This document shows, one piece after another, positions 33,060-41,129 of a stretch of 41,711 nucleotides of DNA. The notes beneath the pieces are model-generated. The model did no database searches. It was given only the letters and a program-made list of their open reading frames with translations, and had not been told where the DNA came from. Position numbers and translations under genes: made by a program. This stretch comes from a virus: IMG/VR virus record IMGVR_UViG_3300042886_001175, positions 1 to 41,711 of that record. One strand, given 5' to 3'. The first letter of the stretch is position 1; every line of letters begins with the position of its first letter.

Positions 33060-33878
33060 CGCCCGTGATTTCGTGTCAACCGAGGTGTGATAAACTTTGA
33101 GTCGGCGCATGGCTTCGGCGCGGTCGGGGACCATGCCTGCGAGGTTGTGGCGTTGTGCCTGCTTGCCGCTGAAGGTCTGGCCTTCCATGGCCTCGGCGGG
33201 AATCGCACGACCACGGGAAAGCACCGCATCATGAAATTCAGCGGCGATTTCTGCGAGGTTCGATTGGATAAGTTCGCGTTGGTCGTCGGTCAGCGGGGTT
33301 CCCGGAGCGCCCATCGCCTTGTATTTGCCGACGGAGAACACTTCCACCTTGATGCCTGCCTTGTCGATGGCGGCAGAACTATCCACCACCGCCTGCACCA
33401 CGCCGATGGAGCCCACCTGTGCGGAGGGCGTGGCGTAGATGGCACGGGCTTGTGATGCCACCCAGTAGGCAGCCGAGCACATCAGCCCAGAGGAAAACGC
33501 ATAGACGGGCTTGCGCTCATTCAATGATGTCACAGCGGCGGCGAGTTCCGGAGTGCCGGCCACCGTGCCACCCGGGGAATCGATGTTGAGGAAGACCGCC
33601 TTAATGTCATTTCGTCCCGCTGCCTCACGCAATGCCTCGCCGATTTCCTCGGAACTGGTGGCACCCAGAAACACACGAGCAATGAGGTCTGGCTTGCGGA
33701 GGATAGGCCCCTCGATGGCGATCACGCCGATGCCGTCCTCGATGGTGAGAAGCGGGTTTTCGGCTGCCTGTTTGGGGAAAAATTCGCGCTCCGACAGCCC
33801 CCGCAGCGAGGTGGCCATGGATTGCAGCGCTTCGGGTTGGATCAGCCATTCACGGTTTTGCAGGAGGAGGGAGTTCAC
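32565..33878 (-). CDS. S49 (SppA-type) head maturation protease with C-terminal scaffold
   Basis: 437 residues from GTG 33878, with TTGACA 14 nt upstream. Residues about 45-250 are an S49 serine protease: IGVIAIEGPI, FLNIDSPGGTV (97-105), the nucleophile Ser135 in GLMCSAAYW, and GKYKAMGAP with the likely catalytic Lys187. Residues about 270-360 are a coiled coil (LEDQLLEARTQVDDL onward) that fits an internal scaffold, as in lambda C/Nu3. The C-terminus ends FWRKLTPEQQALILKHQA. It should guide coat assembly and then degrade the scaffold. Lies between portal and coat as in lambda. Confidence 0.9.
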   Translation of the reverse strand: MNSLLLQNREWLIQPEALQSMATSLRGLSEREFFPKQAAENPLLTIEDGIGVIAIEGPILRKPDLIARVFLGATSSEEIGEALREAAGRNDIKAVFLNIDSPGGTVAGTPELAAAVTSLNERKPVYAFSSGLMCSAAYWVASQARAIYATPSAQVGSIGVVQAVVDSSAAIDKAGIKVEVFSVGKYKAMGAPGTPLTDDQRELIQSNLAEIAAEFHDAVLSRGRAIPAEAMEGQTFSGKQAQRHNLAGMVPDRAEAMRRLKVYHTSVDTKSRAMTTALEDQLLEARTQVDDLTRDHQAQTELLNEASTHVESLRGEVELLAAEIDTLKAECDEAKIQSANLITQRDSAGTHLVTLQSRVIELEASQVNFDRKLQLEVARVVASTGTTMPARVTPAGDTTQAADLHSRFAAITDPAEQTVFWRKLTPEQQALILKHQA

Positions 33879-33908
33879 GCACCGGTTGGCGGTGTCAACA
33901 CAGGGTGT

Positions 33909-34265
33909 CTAATCAATATAATCGTGGGAAAATTCCGTGCAGAAGACAATGCCGCCTAAACGACTACGGGTTTGCTTAATCTGGCAGAATTTCCACGGTT
34001 TCATGTATGGGAGAAATGCCCGGTAAAGATCGTCCATGGCGGCCAAAAAATCATCTGGCAGTTCATGAATTTCTTCTGTCGAGTCGGGGTTATACAGAGG
34101 CTTCAGAATCGAGCAAAATTTTTCAGAGGGCTGATCCGCTGCTTGGACCAAAATCACACCTTCGTGCCACCCTGTCGGCACAGATTCTCTCAACATGTTT
34201 TTTAGCCTGAATGAGGCCGGTCCAATCGCCTCTGCCAATGGCAAGCCTCCCTCTTCTAAGTCCAT
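33909..34265 (-). CDS. hypothetical 118-residue protein in the head operon
   Basis: Unlike nearly all neighbours it has a Shine-Dalgarno-like GCGGAG 7 nt before ATG 34265 and lower GC. The protein is acidic overall and alpha-beta (VPTGWHEGVILVQAADQPSE, LPDDFLAAMDDLYRAFLPYM), ending CTEFSHDYID. No family recognised. It interrupts the portal-protease pair and looks like a recently acquired gene; small proteins of this kind in head operons are often accessory (for example immunity or anti-defence) factors, but nothing here proves it. Confidence 0.6.
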   Translation of the reverse strand: MDLEEGGLPLAEAIGPASFRLKNMLRESVPTGWHEGVILVQAADQPSEKFCSILKPLYNPDSTEEIHELPDDFLAAMDDLYRAFLPYMKPWKFCQIKQTRSRLGGIVFCTEFSHDYID

Positions 34266-34292
34266 AATTTCTCCGCTCTGGGGACATCTACC

Positions 34293-35747
34293 CTATTTAA
34301 ATTCTTTTGGCAAGGTGGCTTTGGGATTTTCAAGTGGTTGTGTAATTGCTGGTGACCCGCCGGAAGTTTTCCAAAGCATCTCAATGGGTACGCCGTATTT
34401 CGCCGCGGTATCAATGATCAGCTTGGCATCACTTGCGCGGCGTTCGATTTCCTCGCCGAAGTCGGCACCCTGTTCGTTAAAGTGGTCGGAGAGGGTTTTG
34501 AGGCCCATTTCCACGTCGGAGCGGTTTTGCTGGGCTTCACGTCCGGCGTCCACGGTGACCCGCTTCGGTGGGACGGTGCTGATTTTCCACCACCCCGGTA
34601 TCGGGGGCAGGAATCCACGGGCGATGGCGTCGCCGATCACATACGCCCAGACAGGTTTGATGAGGCGGCTTTCGAGGATCATTTGGCGGAATGAGAAGCG
34701 ACGGTCGGCTTTGGCGACGACCAGCCTTACACCCGCGCCGCCGACCTTGCTGGAATCCGCAGCGAACTCGAATGGGATCATCCCGAGAGCGGAGTCACGC
34801 CGGAGATGTTCGAGGAAGCCGGTGAAGGTGGGCGATGGTCGATTCGACTGAAAGCTGTCGAGCGACTCGTCGGGTTTGAGCGCGATCAACTTGCCGCCGA
34901 CGATGCGTTGGAGCGAAACTGGATCGCTGGTTTCACTGCCGACCGCCCCACCGACCACGAAGTCGCCGTTGTCGTCGATTTCGCCACGCGCTGTTTTGAG
35001 GATGCGGGAGACGTCGGCATTGTCCTTCACGGCGTGTTTTTCGAGAGCGAGCAATTCCATTTCATCGAGCACGTGATTGATCGAGTGCTGGATCGTCGGG
35101 TGAGAGCGGACGCCGCCTGCCCATTCCGGTTCGTGGATGTGAAGGATTGAAGTGGCAGGCAAATCGTTGTGGATGCCATCGTCCTCCAGCATCCGATAAA
35201 AAACCGGTGCGCCCCACGCATCCAGGCCGACTCCGTCGATGGTTTCCTGTGAGCCGAACTTGTCGCCAACGCGGTGGGATTCAATCAACTGGATGCGGGG
35301 TTCGCCTTGGGAGTCGCGGGTCTTGTGGATGAAATACTCGCCGTCGATGTCCATGCCCCGGCAGACGAGTGCTTGGCATTCCTCGAAGGAAAACCGGCGC
35401 GTCACTTCACAGCGGGACGACCACATCGCGAAGTAGGCTTCGGCAGCGCGGTTCCATGCGGGGTCGGGTGATTGTGCTTGGACACGGATACCATCGCCCG
35501 TCGAGTAAATCGCCATGTTCGCGACGAGCTCCCGCACGAATCCGCTGTTTTTGTGCATGTAGCGGGATTTGCGAACCAGCTCGGCGCGCACTCCGGAGGT
35601 GAGTTCGTTGCGTGCATCGGTGGGTGATGCTCCAGGCACGTTACCCCGACGCGGCGACCAGTTGGCCGATTCGTAAGGTGAGCCCCATGCCTTGGGGACA
35701 AGAACAGGAGGCAGGAGCAGGTGTGCGATGTGCTTGAGGCGGATCAT
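34293..35747 (-). CDS. portal protein (lambda gpB family)
   Basis: 484 residues from ATG 35747, which overlaps the stop of the gpW-like gene (ATGA); a longer frame to 35837 lies in that gene. Family features: the N-terminal RSRYMHKNSGFVRELVAN-type segment, IDGEYFIHKTRDSQGEPRIQ with IQLIESHRV, LHIHEPEWAGGVRSHPTIQH, and FEFAADSSKVGGAGVRLVVA near the end. The dodecamer forms the DNA gate in the capsid vertex and binds terminase. Gene order terminase, connector, portal, protease, coat is that of lambda. Confidence 0.92.
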   Translation of the reverse strand: MIRLKHIAHLLLPPVLVPKAWGSPYESANWSPRRGNVPGASPTDARNELTSGVRAELVRKSRYMHKNSGFVRELVANMAIYSTGDGIRVQAQSPDPAWNRAAEAYFAMWSSRCEVTRRFSFEECQALVCRGMDIDGEYFIHKTRDSQGEPRIQLIESHRVGDKFGSQETIDGVGLDAWGAPVFYRMLEDDGIHNDLPATSILHIHEPEWAGGVRSHPTIQHSINHVLDEMELLALEKHAVKDNADVSRILKTARGEIDDNGDFVVGGAVGSETSDPVSLQRIVGGKLIALKPDESLDSFQSNRPSPTFTGFLEHLRRDSALGMIPFEFAADSSKVGGAGVRLVVAKADRRFSFRQMILESRLIKPVWAYVIGDAIARGFLPPIPGWWKISTVPPKRVTVDAGREAQQNRSDVEMGLKTLSDHFNEQGADFGEEIERRASDAKLIIDTAAKYGVPIEMLWKTSGGSPAITQPLENPKATLPKEFK

Positions 35748-36004
35748 TTTGGGAGGTGGCCGATGATGAATGACGCCGCGACGGTGCGGGCTTTGCCGTA
35801 GGTGGCAGGGTCGAGAATCCGCAGTGCGTGGGCGCACTCCTCAAGCACCTGATCGATGGGCATGGTGAACTGCTTGGTGGCGGAGCTGCCCGCCTCGTTC
35901 CAGGTCATGAGAGTTTTGCCCTCGATGAGAAATTCCTTCGCCCGCGACTGGATGGCGAGCACCTCGGAAATCGTGAAGCCGGTGATGAAGAGTCCGCGTG
36001 CCAT
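35744..36004 (-). CDS. gpW-like head-tail connector
   Basis: 86 residues: two helices around a beta hairpin, with VLAIQSRAKEFLIEGKTLMT, then WNEAGSSATKQFTMPIDQ and a final helix. This is the size and pattern of lambda gpW (helix, G-x, hairpin, helix), and it lies directly before the portal gene as W does. It plugs the portal after packaging. The C-terminal extension (YGKARTVAASFIIGHLPK) is longer than in W. Confidence 0.65.
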   Translation of the reverse strand: MARGLFITGFTISEVLAIQSRAKEFLIEGKTLMTWNEAGSSATKQFTMPIDQVLEECAHALRILDPATYGKARTVAASFIIGHLPK

Positions 36005-36007
36005 GAC

Positions 36008-36442
36008 TTATTTGCCTTTCCAAGTGGCATTGCGCCCCCGCGTGTCGATGTGGACGAAGCCCGATGATGGGTAGATGCCGAGACCGCCGGTGAACTTGCC
36101 GGCCTTGCGCCATTCGAGCAGCCGGTCATAGACGCGCTGTGGGCTGATGCCGTCGAATGCGATGTCGAGAGCGGTGAACTCAAGATGCTGACTGGATGAT
36201 GCTCCACCGACCGCCTTGTTGTAGTCGGGCGATCGGTAGGAACTCAGGATGGTGCATGACTTGCCAAACGAATCACGAAGCTCGTCCACGATGCGAAGTG
36301 CGGGCACGATGTTCTTCCAGATGCGGCGTGGAGGCAGGCTGTTTTTCACACCCTTACGCTCGCGGGCGAAGTAGCTGGTGAACTCACCCGCCCCGAAGTT
36401 CCGAAATCCCTGGGAAGCAAACCAATCGCTGAAAGTGTTCAT
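36008..36442 (-). CDS. peptidase M15-type endolysin
   Basis: 144 residues. Zinc ligands of the M15A family are visible: His86 and Asp93 in SSSQHLEFTALDI and His131 in GFVHIDTRG, with the upstream CTILSSYRSPDYN substrate-binding segment. The family (DD-/LD-carboxypeptidases and phage endopeptidases) cleaves peptidoglycan stem peptides. No signal peptide, so release needs a holin; the adjacent upstream gene encodes a holin-like protein. Location inside the head operon is unusual. Confidence 0.85.
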   Translation of the reverse strand: MNTFSDWFASQGFRNFGAGEFTSYFARERKGVKNSLPPRRIWKNIVPALRIVDELRDSFGKSCTILSSYRSPDYNKAVGGASSSQHLEFTALDIAFDGISPQRVYDRLLEWRKAGKFTGGLGIYPSSGFVHIDTRGRNATWKGK

Positions 36443-36445
36443 GGC

Positions 36446-36823
36446 TTACTTGGAGGTGCGGGGTTCGACGACGATTTCAAAGCGACCGTCCGGATGAACC
36501 CGGATGCGTCCGTTCTTGCCGATGAATTCCCCGGTGACGGCAGGTGGCGTGGCGCATGAGGCGAGAAACGGGACGGTCAGAACACCCATCGCCAAACAGA
36601 ACAGTCCAACTTTGAACGATTGGTTCGGCTTGCCGTCGTCAAACAGGTCGCCGAGCACGACCACCAGTTCTTTCACGGCGAGCGCGGCGGGACCGGCGGC
36701 AAGCAGGTATTTTGCCATCGTCGGATCGAAGAGCTGGGCGATACCCGCCAGATCCAGTGCGGCGAGCGTGGACATGCCAGAACCAAGGAACGTGAGGAAG
36801 CGGAGGATGGTGACGGTCTTCAT
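36446..36823 (-). CDS. holin-like / lipoprotein fusion
   Basis: 125 residues. The N-terminal 72 residues have two hydrophobic segments and the motif LFDDGKPNQSFK (60-71), nearly the same as the whole C-terminus of the 63-residue holin-like protein at 6856-7047. Here the chain continues with a second hydrophobic segment VGLFCLAMGVLTVPFLASC that ends in a lipobox-type LASC (Cys90) and a 35-residue exported-type tail with GEFIGKNGRIRVHPDGRF. It may combine holin and spanin-like parts. TTGACA is 16 nt before ATG 36823, inside the terminase 3' end (ATGA overlap). A working lipobox inside a chain is not certain. Confidence 0.65.
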   Translation of the reverse strand: MKTVTILRFLTFLGSGMSTLAALDLAGIAQLFDPTMAKYLLAAGPAALAVKELVVVLGDLFDDGKPNQSFKVGLFCLAMGVLTVPFLASCATPPAVTGEFIGKNGRIRVHPDGRFEIVVEPRTSK

Positions 36824-38640
36824 GCACCCTCGTCCGGAGTGTCAACCGGGGCGACGGCAATGGATTCCCGGCCGACGATCTTGAGCATGGTTGCCGCTGT
36901 CGCCTGCATGGACTCACAGTCAAAAAAGTGATTCGGTCGCGAGCCGATCTGCTTCCACATCCAGTGGCCCTTCTCCTTGATCCGCTGTTCGCTTTCGAGC
37001 TGCGCAAGGTAGTCGTCGTCGATGTCGTCGGGCACTTCCCAGGTCGGTCCTTGGGCGGGATCTTGGTTGCGGCGCAGGCGGGCGAGCGTGTCTTTGATGT
37101 TGAGGTTGCTCCAGTAGTGGACGTGGCAGGACTGGCGATGCGAAAGCACGACCTTGCGCCGGGGCGAGTAGAACCGTTGGACGGTTTTTCCATCGCGCCC
37201 CTTGTGCGCATAGACCGGGCGGCGGTCGCCAATGAGCGCTACCCATCCTCGCTTGGCACACTCACGATAGACGTCGTAGGTCGCATAGCCGGCATCGAGA
37301 AAGACAAGGCTTGGGTGAATCTCGAAGCGTTCCTGCAACACGTCGATGTCGGTAAAGGTCAGGATGCGCTCGTTCCACATCAAGCGGCTCGATCCCTCCG
37401 CCGACCATGAACGCACCACGACAAACAGGTGGTCCATCTGGCAGTCCACTGTGATGAAGCGAAGCGGTATCAGGCCGGTGCGCTCGGGCAGTGGTGCCGC
37501 GAGAATCTTGCCTGATTTCGGCTCAATCGCGCCTTCCTCTTCCCACGTCTCACCGCGCTTGTAGCCCGATTTGACGATCTCCAGCTTGTAGTCTTCGACA
37601 TATTCGCGCCACGGCAGACCGAGCCGCTTCTGGTAGAATTGTTGGAGCAACGAGACATCACCTTTGCGCGCCGATGCCTTGGCCCGCAGGTAGAGTTCGG
37701 CGAGCTGCCCCCAGCTCATCGCGCACAGCGCGTTCCAGTGGAAGCCGACGTTTTCCTTGGAGGCTTTCGGATTCTTGGCGACGAACGCCCCGGTGGCATT
37801 GAGTTCACGCCGTGTCCGCTCGCCGTCGTTGAAGTAGTGGTTGCACGACTCACAGCGCATTGCCGTGGTGCGCCGGACTTCGTCGAAATCCCATTCACCG
37901 AATTCATCCCTGGCCGACTTGCTCCATTCGACGCATTCCCATTTGAACGGCTGCCGGTGATGGCACTCGGGGCAGGCAAACGTCCACTCGCGCTGGTCAG
38001 TGGATTCGAACTTCCTGTGGGTGTCGTCGTCCTCCTCCCCGCCCTGACTCATGAAGATGCACTTGCCGAGCCAGCCGAAGGCAGTGACACGTGCCTCGGC
38101 TTCCGCCATGTGACCGACCGGCCAGCGCCAAGTCTCGTCCCCGATCAACCAGCGAATCGAACGTCGCTGGAGGTTGGTCTTATTGTGAGCCCCGAGAATC
38201 CAGAGCGTCATGCCGTTGTTGAACTGGATCGTGTTGTTCTTGCGCTTGTGGCGGTGGATGCCGGTCGGCATGAGTCGTCTCACAGGCTCGCATTGGTCGA
38301 AGAGCTTCTGCAGGCGCGACTCGGAATAATCGCGGGCATCCTCATCGGTTTGGTCAAGCCAGAGGGCTGGCCCCGGAAGGTTGGCGATGATGTAACAAAT
38401 CGTTAGCTCAGGTGCGGTGGTTTTGGACGACTGGACCGACGCGATGATCGAGACGAGCCGGATGCGCGGATCAACCAGTGATTCCATGACCTCGCGGATC
38501 CATGGTGAGTTCTCGGACCGGAAGCGTCCCGGGTTGGGCGAGTAGGGAATCCCCTCGATGTGATCCTCGCACCATTGCCAGGCAGGGCGCCGGTCGGGCG
38601 GTTGCCATGCTTCGCGCCAGATGTCGTGGAGCACTTTCAT
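36820..38640 (-). CDS. terminase large subunit (GpA family)
   Basis: 606 residues from ATG 38640, which overlaps the small-subunit stop (ATGA); the TTG at 38655 lies in the small-subunit gene. ATPase part: SIIASVQSSKT (about 64-74) as Walker-A-like loop, LWLDQTDEDA as acidic strand and WLIGDETWRWP as Walker-B-like. A zinc ribbon follows (CPEC ... CESC). The nuclease part has TVDCQMDHLFVVVRSW and VFLDAGYATYDVYRECAKRG. It packages DNA into the head with ATP and cuts it. Length and order match lambda gpA-type terminases. Confidence 0.93.
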   Translation of the reverse strand: MKVLHDIWREAWQPPDRRPAWQWCEDHIEGIPYSPNPGRFRSENSPWIREVMESLVDPRIRLVSIIASVQSSKTTAPELTICYIIANLPGPALWLDQTDEDARDYSESRLQKLFDQCEPVRRLMPTGIHRHKRKNNTIQFNNGMTLWILGAHNKTNLQRRSIRWLIGDETWRWPVGHMAEAEARVTAFGWLGKCIFMSQGGEEDDDTHRKFESTDQREWTFACPECHHRQPFKWECVEWSKSARDEFGEWDFDEVRRTTAMRCESCNHYFNDGERTRRELNATGAFVAKNPKASKENVGFHWNALCAMSWGQLAELYLRAKASARKGDVSLLQQFYQKRLGLPWREYVEDYKLEIVKSGYKRGETWEEEGAIEPKSGKILAAPLPERTGLIPLRFITVDCQMDHLFVVVRSWSAEGSSRLMWNERILTFTDIDVLQERFEIHPSLVFLDAGYATYDVYRECAKRGWVALIGDRRPVYAHKGRDGKTVQRFYSPRRKVVLSHRQSCHVHYWSNLNIKDTLARLRRNQDPAQGPTWEVPDDIDDDYLAQLESEQRIKEKGHWMWKQIGSRPNHFFDCESMQATAATMLKIVGRESIAVAPVDTPDEGA

Positions 38641-39242
38641 GATTCGTGGAGGCAAAGAAGAACCTCATCAATCGCCTGTCGGCATTCCCGCTGGATGCCC
38701 GTGGCGTCCAAGCCCGAGAGGATTGGAGGCAACTCTGACTCAAACTTGGCCCGCAGGATGGAAGTCGCTCGGGCGACGTGGCCGATCCACTCGCTCTTCA
38801 CCTGATGGATCGGAACGTATTCGCCCCTTTTCACGGCGATGCGAAGCTCCCGCTCCTCGACTTCGGCGAGCAACTTGCGCGCCTTGAGAGCCTCCTCGTT
38901 GCCGATCGGCACCTTGCCTGCCTTGAGTCCTCGCAGCCGAACGAACTCGCGCCAGTCGGCCACCGGCCACAAGCCATTAGACAGCGGCTTGGGCGCGCCA
39001 TCGAGTTTCTGCCAAGTGGTGAGCGTGCGGCGGGTCACGCCTAACACAGCAGCAAGCTCGACGAGCGTCTTTGCATAGGCGAGTGATTCCTCGCTGCCGG
39101 CCGCCCGTGATTCAATGCGCGCCCGCTCGGCCACGGTGAGCGGTTTTCCCGCCGCAACTTTGCGGATTAGATTCTGCAGATCAGCCTGAAGGATCTTCTC
39201 GGCCGCCTCGGTTGAGATTCCGTCTGTAGGATTTGATTTCAA
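38637..39242 (-). CDS. terminase small subunit / DNA-recognition protein
   Basis: 201 residues from TTG 39242, which overlaps the stop of the HNH gene (TTGA). Residues about 60-90 contain an HTH (LAAVLGVTRRTLTTWQKLDG) resembling the Nu1-like winged helix, followed by a helical oligomerisation region (ALKARKLLAEVEERELRIAV). Position directly before the GpA-type large subunit supports the assignment. It recognises the packaging site and loads the large subunit. Confidence 0.85.
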   Translation of the reverse strand: MKSNPTDGISTEAAEKILQADLQNLIRKVAAGKPLTVAERARIESRAAGSEESLAYAKTLVELAAVLGVTRRTLTTWQKLDGAPKPLSNGLWPVADWREFVRLRGLKAGKVPIGNEEALKARKLLAEVEERELRIAVKRGEYVPIHQVKSEWIGHVARATSILRAKFESELPPILSGLDATGIQRECRQAIDEVLLCLHES

Positions 39243-39916
39243 AGTGGAAGACGTAGCTGTGGCTCGGTGATCTTTCTGTTTTTGCTCAGATTGGCTCGTG
39301 CCGACATCGGCCGGAGATTTGTGAAGTGAAAACAGATCATCACCTGATCCGGACGCGTGAGATCAAACGCGCAGCAGGGCATGACATGGTCGATGTGCCA
39401 TACCCGGCCGTAGTTGTCCCACTTCATCCCCCTCTTGAATTTCAACTCGATCCACTCACGGAATTCGGAAAACGAGCAACCGAGAAGTTCCTGGGTCGAG
39501 TGTCTGCCCGACGATTTTTTGACCCACCGGTTGAGTTGCTTTCGTAGCGTCGATGCAATGCGCCTGTTTGGAGTGGACTTTTCCAGAACGAGCTGGCGCC
39601 TAATGCATCTTTCTCTGTTCTCTTGATAGTATTTCCGCTCGTAAGCTTTTATCCGAAGGATGTTGCGCTTCCGGTAATCCGACTGATAGACTCGAACTTT
39701 ATCCCGATTTTCCTCTAACCACCTCTTGCCGGCCTCAGCGTGAGCTTTCTTGTTTTTCAGGTAGTAAAGCCGCCTAGTCGCAAGTCGAGCCTCGCGATTT
39801 TCAGCGTAGTTCTCGCGGCATAGAATCTTGAGTCGCTCGCGGTTCTCTTCGCGATAATTTGCCATGTATTCGGCTTGGCGTTCCTTGGTCCACTTTTTTG
39901 CAAATTTTCCGCTCAC
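39239..39916 (-). CDS. HNH endonuclease
   Basis: 225 residues from GTG 39916, with TTGACG 14 nt upstream. The first 110 residues are extremely basic and repetitive (YREENRERLKILCRENYAEN, YYQENRERC), likely DNA binding. The C-terminal HNH core reads WHIDHVMPCCAFDL (His174, Asp176, His177), FHFTNLRPM with Asn200, and NLSKNRK. HNH genes next to terminases assist cos/headful packaging in many phages; it could also be a homing enzyme. Confidence 0.85.
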   Translation of the reverse strand: MSGKFAKKWTKERQAEYMANYREENRERLKILCRENYAENREARLATRRLYYLKNKKAHAEAGKRWLEENRDKVRVYQSDYRKRNILRIKAYERKYYQENRERCIRRQLVLEKSTPNRRIASTLRKQLNRWVKKSSGRHSTQELLGCSFSEFREWIELKFKRGMKWDNYGRVWHIDHVMPCCAFDLTRPDQVMICFHFTNLRPMSARANLSKNRKITEPQLRLPL

Positions 39917-39937
39917 ACGAGGTGACTCCCCGTCAAC

Positions 39938-40660
39938 TCATGGTTTCACCGCCACCCACCCGGCGAAGTTCAGATGCCGCCAGAAGCAATCAACCGAGGT
40001 GAAGCCTTCTTCACGAAGCAACTCTTCGTTCCAGCGTGCGGTGACCGGGACCAGCACGCCTTCCAGCGACAGCCGCTTGCGGTCGATCTGACTGTCGGAA
40101 TACCCATTCTCCCGCTTGATGTTGAGAAATAGGTTCACGAATGCTTCGTCGAGTTTGGCGGTCGCGCCGAGAATCTTTTCCACCAGGATGAAGGCTCCAC
40201 CCGGAGCCAGCGACTCGAACACTCGGCGGATGATTTGCTGGCGGTATTCGATAGGCGTGAATTGCAGGGTGAGCACCGAGAGCACGAGGCTGGATGTCAC
40301 ACCAGGGAACTCGTGGCGCAGGTCGGCAGACTGGATGGTGACGCGATTGCCGTGCGGGTGGTAGTTGAAGTTCTGACGCGCCGCCTCGATCATCGGCTCG
40401 CTGATTTCCATGCCGACGTAATCGTTGGCCGCGCCGAAGCTCGAAACGAAAGGCAGGAGCGCCTGTCCGCGGGAACATCCCATGTCGATGATGGCGGTGC
40501 CGGGTTGCACGAAGCGCCGGCCCACCTCGAAGGTCACCATGCGCATCGCATTGTATTGGGGGATGCTCCGCTGGAGCATGTCGTCGAATACGGCAGTCAC
40601 TTCCTGATCGAACTGCCAGGCTCCGCGGGGAACGACTTCATCACGTTGGGCTTCACTCAT
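39938..40660 (-). CDS. SAM-dependent methyltransferase, CmoA-like
   Basis: 240 residues. The N-terminus (FDQEVTAVFDDMLQRSIPQY) and the SAM-binding segment AIIDMGCSRGQALLPF (about 56-71) follow CmoA, which makes carboxy-SAM for tRNA wobble-uridine modification; an acidic residue after strand 2 (VGMEISEPMIEAARQNF) and LSVLTLQFTPIEYRQQIIRR also match. The partner CmoB is not in the window. Phages carry CmoA-like enzymes of unknown target. TTGACA is 14 nt upstream and its TGA is the stop of the HAD gene. Confidence 0.8.
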   Translation of the reverse strand: MSEAQRDEVVPRGAWQFDQEVTAVFDDMLQRSIPQYNAMRMVTFEVGRRFVQPGTAIIDMGCSRGQALLPFVSSFGAANDYVGMEISEPMIEAARQNFNYHPHGNRVTIQSADLRHEFPGVTSSLVLSVLTLQFTPIEYRQQIIRRVFESLAPGGAFILVEKILGATAKLDEAFVNLFLNIKRENGYSDSQIDRKRLSLEGVLVPVTARWNEELLREEGFTSVDCFWRHLNFAGWVAVKP

Positions 40661-40676
40661 GCCCGCGTGGCGGATG

Positions 40677-41129
40677 TCAACGCGGCAGGCGTTTGACGAT
40701 CCGCGTGCCTTCGGTCAGGCAGGTCCCTTCAGGCGTCACCCAGAAGCACGGGATGGAGAACTTCGCATACATCTCGCGAGTCCGTGGGTTGCTCTCAATC
40801 GCGAGGTAGCGGGCATCATCGCCATGAATTGGAAACACGTCCTTCTTGAGCAGGTGCTCCTTGATCGCCGGTGGATTCCACCAACCCTTCGGCGCGAAGC
40901 ACGCATCCTGGGGACGCCAGCCGGTTTGCTCCTCGATGCGGTCGAGCGTCCTGATAGTCCAGGTCTCCGGGCGGGCGGTGATGAGCACGACCGTATGCGG
41001 GCGGACCAGCTCAACCAGCCACTGCCGGTATTGTTCGTTTTCTAATCGCTTCTCCATGCGGACGGGCGTGGTGCCGCGTGCCGGATTGTTGGAAACCAGC
41101 GTGTAGTTGAGGTCTAGCAGGATGATCAT
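40677..41129 (-). CDS. HAD-superfamily phosphatase-like protein
   Basis: 150 residues. HAD motif I is LLDLNYT (Asp6, Asn8), motif II LITARPE, motif III Lys in KEHLLKKDVF and motif IV region IESNPRTREMYAK. Small HAD proteins of this type include polynucleotide 3'-phosphatases and nucleotidases. The second Asp of motif I is Asn, so activity may be altered. ATGA overlap with the upstream methyltransferase-like gene and tight spacing to the CmoA-like gene suggest one nucleotide or nucleic-acid modification set. Confidence 0.75.
   Translation of the reverse strand: MIILLDLNYTLVSNNPARGTTPVRMEKRLENEQYRQWLVELVRPHTVVLITARPETWTIRTLDRIEEQTGWRPQDACFAPKGWWNPPAIKEHLLKKDVFPIHGDDARYLAIESNPRTREMYAKFSIPCFWVTPEGTCLTEGTRIVKRLPR

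Noticed and set aside
37639-38406. 255-codon plus-strand frame opposite the terminase
   Set aside because: Antisense shadow of the terminase ATPase domain.
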